Of a stretch of DNA of 12,782 bases, positions 9,609 through 12,782 are shown one piece after another. Positions within the stretch are counted from its first letter, which is position 1, and each line of letters starts with the position of its first letter. Source of the DNA: JASFJH01 sp050117725. GTDB taxonomy: Bacteria > Pseudomonadota > Gammaproteobacteria > AKS1. Below the pieces are notes generated by a model. It had not been told where the DNA came from and ran no database searches. It saw only the letters and a program-made list of their open reading frames with translations. The DNA is taken from the NCBI GenBank assembly GCA_050117725.1, contig JASFME010000040.1:1-12782 (forward strand), given 5' to 3'. The translations under genes and the position numbers were made by a program.

Positions 9609-9652
9609 AGGCCGCGTGATTATGCCATGACTGGCAGTCGGCCTGCACCCGC

Positions 9653-10207
9653 TTATTCGGAAAAACCCTGCGTCGTGTAGCGTTCGACCATGAGTGTATC
9701 GGACCAGTATCCCGGCGGCAGGCCGGCCTTGAGTTTTAACTGGCCGAAGAACTCTGCAGGTGTAGTGAGACTTTCCCATACGGTCGGCAGGAAGGTGCCT
9801 TTGCGCTTGCCTTCGGTCAGGATCAGGCCATCCACGCCCGGGCGCAGCTGCGCCAGTAAATCTGCCTCGCTGCTGAACCGGATCGGTTCCGCCGGGTTCA
9901 GGACCTCGATGTGGATGTGCAGTTCATCAAACTCGTCTGCGCTGACAGGCGGGAAACGCGGGTCACGAAACGCGGCATCAAACGCATGCGCGGCGACATC
10001 TTCAGCGAGGCCACGGTAGGCTTCGAGGCTGCCGATACAGCCACGGAGCTGGCCATGTTTGTGCAAGGTGACAAACGCCGCGCCGTGCGCGTGCAAGGAT
10101 TCCGGGATGTCTTCGCCAACAGTGGCCGGAAGGCCGGTTTCAAGTCCGTGCCGAATCGACTGACGCGCAAGTTGTAACAGGTAGTGTTGCTCCGCGCTGT
10201 CGAGCAT
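9653..10207 (-). CDS. AmmeMemoRadiSam system protein A (AMMECR1 family)
   Basis: A 184-residue cytoplasmic protein of the AMMECR1 family, named after a human protein linked to a contiguous-gene syndrome. The family's most conserved motif, LRGCIG, is at residues 54-59 (HGQLRGCIGSL). It is followed by AAFRDPRFPPVSADEFDELHIHIEVL (about 78-103) and GVDGLILTEGKRKGTFLPTVWE, all typical of the family. The biochemical function is not established; the conserved cysteine motif suggests a nucleotide or metabolite site. The ATG at 10207 begins one base after the stop of the MEMO-family gene, so the two are surely co-transcribed and probably translationally coupled. An open frame extends 34 codons further upstream, into the MEMO gene, and was not used. 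Confidence 0.94.
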   Translation of the reverse strand: MLDSAEQHYLLQLARQSIRHGLETGLPATVGEDIPESLHAHGAAFVTLHKHGQLRGCIGSLEAYRGLAEDVAAHAFDAAFRDPRFPPVSADEFDELHIHIEVLNPAEPIRFSSEADLLAQLRPGVDGLILTEGKRKGTFLPTVWESLTTPAEFFGQLKLKAGLPPGYWSDTLMVERYTTQGFSE

Positions 10208-10208
10208 C

Positions 10209-11018
10209 TCAACTATCAGTTGCGGTAAAGGTATAGGCGCCGTAGCCAACCACCTGGTCGCGTGGCCCGGCCGTGTCGCCGGAGTTACGCAAGTCAACGG
10301 TATGTGCACTCAAGTGATGGCGGCGCGCCATCTCCAGCATGCCGAGCACGGGGTTACGGCCGCAGGCATCCTCGAAGCCGATGGCCTCGCTATCCAGGGT
10401 TTCGATCGCCTGCGAGGTGGCGCTGTCCATGTGCTTCGCCGTGGCATAGTCGTGGTAGTGACTCAGGTCCGAACTGATGACGAACAGGGTATGTTCATCC
10501 GCCCAGAATTGTTCGAGCACCTCGGCGACATCGGCCGGGTCGGTGTCGCCGACCACGATCGGCACGAGCGTGAAGTCATCGAGCACGCTCTGCAGGAACG
10601 GCAGGTGTACCTCCAGGCTGTGCTCATAGGCATGCGCGCTGTCGAGCGCCTGGACCTGCGGCAATGCCAGCAGGGCGTGGATGGCCACGGTGTCCAGTGC
10701 GATCGCGCCGAGCGGGGTCAGGAATTCGCTGGCATTACTCACGGCAAGCCCGGTAAACGGTACCCGGTGTGACGGCCCGAGCAGGACCACGCGCCGAATC
10801 TGATCATGTACCGGCCGCAGGCTGCTATAGGCCGTGGCGGCAACCGGGCCCGAATAAATATAACCGGCGTGCGGTGCGATTATCGCGCGCGGTGCGGGGC
10901 CGGGCGGCGGGGTGGCCTCATCCAGCATTTGCCGGAGCATGTCTTGTAACGCGTGCGGATCGGCCGGGTAGAAGGTCCCGGCAACAGCCGGTTGGCGGCT
11001 TGTGGCAGTGTGGGTCAT
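10209..11018 (-). CDS. AmmeMemoRadiSam system protein B (MEMO1 family)
   Basis: A 269-residue protein matching the MEMO family, which has the fold of class III extradiol dioxygenases. Compared with human MEMO1 from memory, all key metal-site positions are present: H50 in APHAGYIYSG, H84 in LGPSHRVP, D184 and H187 in SSDLSHYHDY, and C219 in ACGRNPVLGML. YEHSLEVHLPFL (131-142) is another family signature. Human MEMO1 has been reported to bind iron or copper; the bacterial reaction is unknown. The ATG at 11018 has GGGAG about 8 bases upstream. A longer frame reaching 11132 would cross the divergent promoter and was rejected. It is the first gene of a leftward unit B-A-(pyrC), with a TATAGT -10 at 11049-11054. 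Confidence 0.95.
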   Translation of the reverse strand: MTHTATSRQPAVAGTFYPADPHALQDMLRQMLDEATPPPGPAPRAIIAPHAGYIYSGPVAATAYSSLRPVHDQIRRVVLLGPSHRVPFTGLAVSNASEFLTPLGAIALDTVAIHALLALPQVQALDSAHAYEHSLEVHLPFLQSVLDDFTLVPIVVGDTDPADVAEVLEQFWADEHTLFVISSDLSHYHDYATAKHMDSATSQAIETLDSEAIGFEDACGRNPVLGMLEMARRHHLSAHTVDLRNSGDTAGPRDQVVGYGAYTFTATDS

Positions 11019-11048
11019 GCCTGTTCTCCCGGGTGGCCTGAATGATTT

Positions 11049-11077
11049 ACTATAGCGCGCTGCCTGTAACTTGAAAA
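11049..11077 (-). promoter_or_regulatory. Predicted sigma70 promoter for the leftward AmmeMemoRadiSam B-A genes
   Basis: On the minus strand, TATAGT (11049-11054) is preceded after 17 bases by TTTTCA (11072-11077), four of six matches to TTGACA. The predicted transcription start is near 11042, leaving a short leader with GGGAG before the ATG. The -35 overlaps the -35 of the divergent promoter, so one bound regulator could affect both directions. Confidence 0.5.
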
Positions 11078-11098
11078 TAGTCACTGTACGGGTATATA
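11071..11098 (+). promoter_or_regulatory. Predicted sigma70 promoter for the radical SAM gene
   Basis: TTGAAA (11071-11076) and TATATA (11093-11098) are 16 bases apart; an overlapping TATATA at 11095-11100 would give 18. Transcription would begin near 11105, leaving a leader of about 25 bases. This position argues against the upstream TTG start of the radical SAM frame, which would coincide with the -35. Confidence 0.6.
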
Positions 11099-11130
11099 TA
11101 AGGAATACACAGCAACAACGGCAGTGCATC

Positions 11131-12222
11131 ATGAAAACCGAACCAAGTCATTTTCCGACCCGTTACTGGCACCTGCTGGAAGACGGGCGCGTGCAATGCG
11201 ACCTGTGCCCGCGCTATTGCAAGCTGCACGAGGGGCAGCGCGGGCTGTGCTTCGTCCGCGCCAACGAGGGGGGCAAGATCGTATTGACCACCTACGGTCG
11301 TTCCAGTGGCTACTGCATTGATCCGATTGAAAAAAAACCGTTGAATCATTTTTTACCCGGCACGCCGGTGCTGTCTTTCGGCACGGCCGGGTGCAACCTC
11401 GCCTGCAAGTTCTGCCAGAACTGGGATATCAGCAAGTCACGCGAGTGGGACACGCTGGCCGACCAGGCCGAGCCGGAGGCTATCGCCCGCGCGGCGAAGG
11501 CACTGGGTTGCCGCAGTGTCGCCTATACCTATAACGACCCGGTGATCTTCCATGAATACGCGATTGACGTGGCCAGGGCCTGTCATGAACTCGATATCAA
11601 ATCGGTGGCGGTGACGGCGGGGTATGTTTGCGCCGAGCCACGTACCGAATTTTACCGCTACATGGACGCCGCCAACGTCGATCTGAAGGGCTTTACCGAG
11701 CGTTTCTATCACAAGATTGTCGGCGGTCATCTGCAACCCGTGCTGGAAACGCTTGAATATATCCATCATGACACCGATGTCTGGCTGGAAATCACGACGC
11801 TGCTGATCCCCGGCGAGAATGATTCCGACAAGGAAATCGAGGAATTGAGCCGGTGGGTGGTGGGACACCTGGGCCCGGATGTGCCGCTGCATTTCACGGC
11901 CTTTCACCCCGACTGGAAAATGCTGGACTATCCCCCGACGCCGCCGGCCACCCTGACGCGGGCGCGTGAAATCGCCATGAAAAATGGCCTGCGCTATGTC
12001 TATACGGGCAATGTGCATGATGAAACGGGTGGCACGACTTATTGTCACAGTTGCGGCCACCGCCTGATTGGCCGGGACTGGTATGAGCTGACCGCCTGGG
12101 GGCTGGATGCCGAGGGCAAGTGCGAGAAATGCGGCACTGCCTGTGCGGGCGTATTCGAGGCCAAGGCCGGCGACTGGGGGTCACGCCGTCAGCCGGTGCG
12201 CCTGGCGGATTTTGTTGCCTGA
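11131..12222 (+). CDS. AmmeMemoRadiSam system radical SAM enzyme
   Basis: A 363-residue cytoplasmic radical SAM protein. The iron-sulfur binding motif CX3CX2C is at C88, C92 and C95 (GCNLACKFCQNWDIS). The N-terminal region has extra cysteines, C23, C26, C30 and C40 (CDLCPRYCK...GLC), and the C-terminus has two CXXC pairs, C305/C308 and C331/C334, forming a probable zinc ribbon or rubredoxin-like domain. These features and the segments SVAYTYNDPVIFHEYA and NVDLKGFTERFYHKI match the radical SAM member of the AmmeMemoRadiSam trio, related to pyruvate-formate-lyase-activating-enzyme-like proteins. It presumably uses SAM to generate a radical, but its substrate is unknown. The start at the ATG at 11131 fits the family N-terminus; its ribosome binding site is weak. 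Its two partner genes diverge from it across 112 bases. Confidence 0.95.
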   Translation: MKTEPSHFPTRYWHLLEDGRVQCDLCPRYCKLHEGQRGLCFVRANEGGKIVLTTYGRSSGYCIDPIEKKPLNHFLPGTPVLSFGTAGCNLACKFCQNWDISKSREWDTLADQAEPEAIARAAKALGCRSVAYTYNDPVIFHEYAIDVARACHELDIKSVAVTAGYVCAEPRTEFYRYMDAANVDLKGFTERFYHKIVGGHLQPVLETLEYIHHDTDVWLEITTLLIPGENDSDKEIEELSRWVVGHLGPDVPLHFTAFHPDWKMLDYPPTPPATLTRAREIAMKNGLRYVYTGNVHDETGGTTYCHSCGHRLIGRDWYELTAWGLDAEGKCEKCGTACAGVFEAKAGDWGSRRQPVRLADFVA

Positions 12223-12224
12223 AC

Positions 12225-12252
12225 TTGACTTCGCCCGCCCACGGCCTAGACT
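12225..12252 (+). promoter_or_regulatory. Predicted sigma70 promoter for the S24-fold gene
   Basis: TTGACT (12225-12230, five of six) and TAGACT (12247-12252, four of six) are 16 bases apart, immediately after the radical SAM stop. The predicted transcript would start near 12259 and reach the GGAG ribosome binding site at 12305-12308. The S24-fold gene can therefore be expressed independently of the radical SAM gene. Confidence 0.55.
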
Positions 12253-12316
12253 CGCATCCCTGATTCTGACTGAACCGAGTGGCCCCGTATTGGAACTGCC
12301 ACCACGGAGAGAACGT

Positions 12317-12640
12317 ATGAGTATGGAAGGCTGTACCTCTGACCTCGTCGAACCGTTTGCGCTGCGCGTGATTGGTGACAGCATGATGCCCGAGTTTGAA
12401 GATGGCGCAATTATCATCGTCGACCAGTCCGCCCCCTGTGGCAATGGAGCCTATGCCGTGATCGAGTACAACGGCGAAACGACTTTCAGTCAGTACGTCG
12501 AACAGGACGGTCGCAAGTTTCTCAAGCCACTCAACGATGCCCATCCGACGATTGAATTGCTTGGTGACTACAAGGTGCATGGTGTCGTGATCCAGAAATA
12601 TTTCAAGCGCAAGCGCAAGCATTACGACTGGGTCAGCTAG
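12317..12640 (+). CDS. Short S24-family (LexA/UmuD-fold) protein without DNA-binding domain
   Basis: A 107-residue protein consisting only of the LexA/UmuD C-terminal peptidase fold. It has the catalytic-serine motif VIGDSMMPEF (about 18-27, Ser at 21), DGAIIIVD, and GAYAVIEYNGETTFSQYVEQDGRKFLKPLN. In LexA the lysine of the Ser-Lys dyad lies just after the strand 'EVTVK'; the matching position here is the serine in ETTFS, so the lysine seems to be missing and proteolysis may be lost or altered. There is no helix-turn-helix, so it is not a normal SOS or phage repressor. The C-terminus is basic (FKRKRKHYDW). The ATG has GGAG 8 bases upstream; a longer in-frame opening reaches back into the radical SAM gene and was rejected. 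It has its own promoter and sits 23 bases before prmB. Function is unknown. Confidence 0.87.
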   Translation: MSMEGCTSDLVEPFALRVIGDSMMPEFEDGAIIIVDQSAPCGNGAYAVIEYNGETTFSQYVEQDGRKFLKPLNDAHPTIELLGDYKVHGVVIQKYFKRKRKHYDWVS

Positions 12641-12663
12641 TCCCGCCCCGGTATTCCGCTGTG

Positions 12664-12782
12664 ATGAGTTACCTGCCTGCCGATGTCAGTGAACTGCGTA
12701 CCCTGACCGATTTAGTGCGTTGGGGCGCGAGCCGTTTCAATGAACACGAACTGTACTTCGGGCATGGCACGGATAATGCCGT
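12664..12782 (+). CDS. prmB: PrmB, ribosomal protein L3 glutamine methyltransferase, 5' end only
   Basis: The first 39 complete codons are visible. ELRTLTDLVRWGASRFNEHELYFGHGTDNAV matches the start of PrmB proteins (E. coli: LQTIQDMLRWSVSRF...YGHGTDN). PrmB methylates a glutamine of ribosomal protein L3 on the N5 atom and helps large-subunit assembly. The methyltransferase domain with its NPPY motif is beyond the window. A GTG codon lies directly before the ATG, so the start could be one codon earlier; no strong ribosome binding site is seen. The gene follows the S24-fold gene by 23 bases on the same strand and may be transcribed with it. Confidence 0.92.
   Translation, partial: MSYLPADVSELRTLTDLVRWGASRFNEHELYFGHGTDNA

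Noticed and set aside
9623..9636. Hairpin TGCCA-TGAC-TGGCA between the AMMECR1-family gene and pyrC as a terminator
   Set aside because: The stem is only 5 bp and is not followed by a T tract on either strand.
12107..12316. Longer N-terminus for the S24-fold protein, starting inside the radical SAM gene
   Set aside because: It would cover the conserved zinc-ribbon end of the radical SAM gene in another frame and pass through the predicted promoter; the ATG at 12317 has a good ribosome binding site.
12317..12640. Phage repressor or SOS regulator
   Set aside because: There is no helix-turn-helix domain and no phage gene in the window.

Overview
The window is a dense, ordinary-looking piece of gammaproteobacterial chromosome. 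The pairing of cmoA with cmoB, a PrmB-type L3 methyltransferase, a class II PyrC and a System I (Ccm) cytochrome c maturation cluster all point to Gammaproteobacteria. A periplasmic multihaem cytochrome next to ccm suggests a respiratory, perhaps sulfur- or nitrogen-metabolising lineage, but the species cannot be named from the sequence. I saw no phage, transposon, CRISPR, tRNA or rRNA signature, and no gene-free stretch longer than about 125 bases.

Left block (1-2914, + strand): the 3' end of ccmH overlaps ccmI by four bases. After 113 bases comes a secreted cytochrome with four CXXCH motifs and one CX4CH motif, closed by a strong rho-independent terminator at 2884-2914. The assembly factors and a substrate for them therefore sit side by side. 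A small CPBP-type intramembrane protease (2953-3474, +) follows alone and converges on cmoB.

Middle block (3482-8480, - strand): cmoA and cmoB overlap (ATGA) and make the tRNA wobble modification uridine-5-oxyacetic acid. Upstream of them is a small HExxH protein of unknown function. Its promoter region carries a near-palindromic 18-mer that matches the PhoB box, 9 bases from a TATAGT -10. Upstream again is an 885-residue GH63-like glycosidase.

Right block (8577-12782): pyrC, AMMECR1-family protein A and MEMO-family protein B run leftward. The third AmmeMemoRadiSam member, a radical SAM enzyme, is transcribed divergently from a 112-base intergenic region with face-to-face sigma70-like promoters. 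This three-protein set is widely conserved (AMMECR1 and MEMO1 are also in humans) but its bacterial biochemistry is, to my knowledge, unsettled, so it is the closest thing here to an undescribed system. After the radical SAM gene, a separate promoter drives a 107-residue S24-fold protein that keeps the catalytic-serine motif but appears to lack the catalytic lysine. The window ends inside prmB.

Main points for follow-up: the complete divergent AmmeMemoRadiSam module, the CX4CH haem site, the lysine-less S24 protein, and the Pho-box-like promoter of the HExxH gene. Where the first possible start was GTG or TTG, I chose internal ATG starts supported by family length, ribosome binding sites or promoter position.
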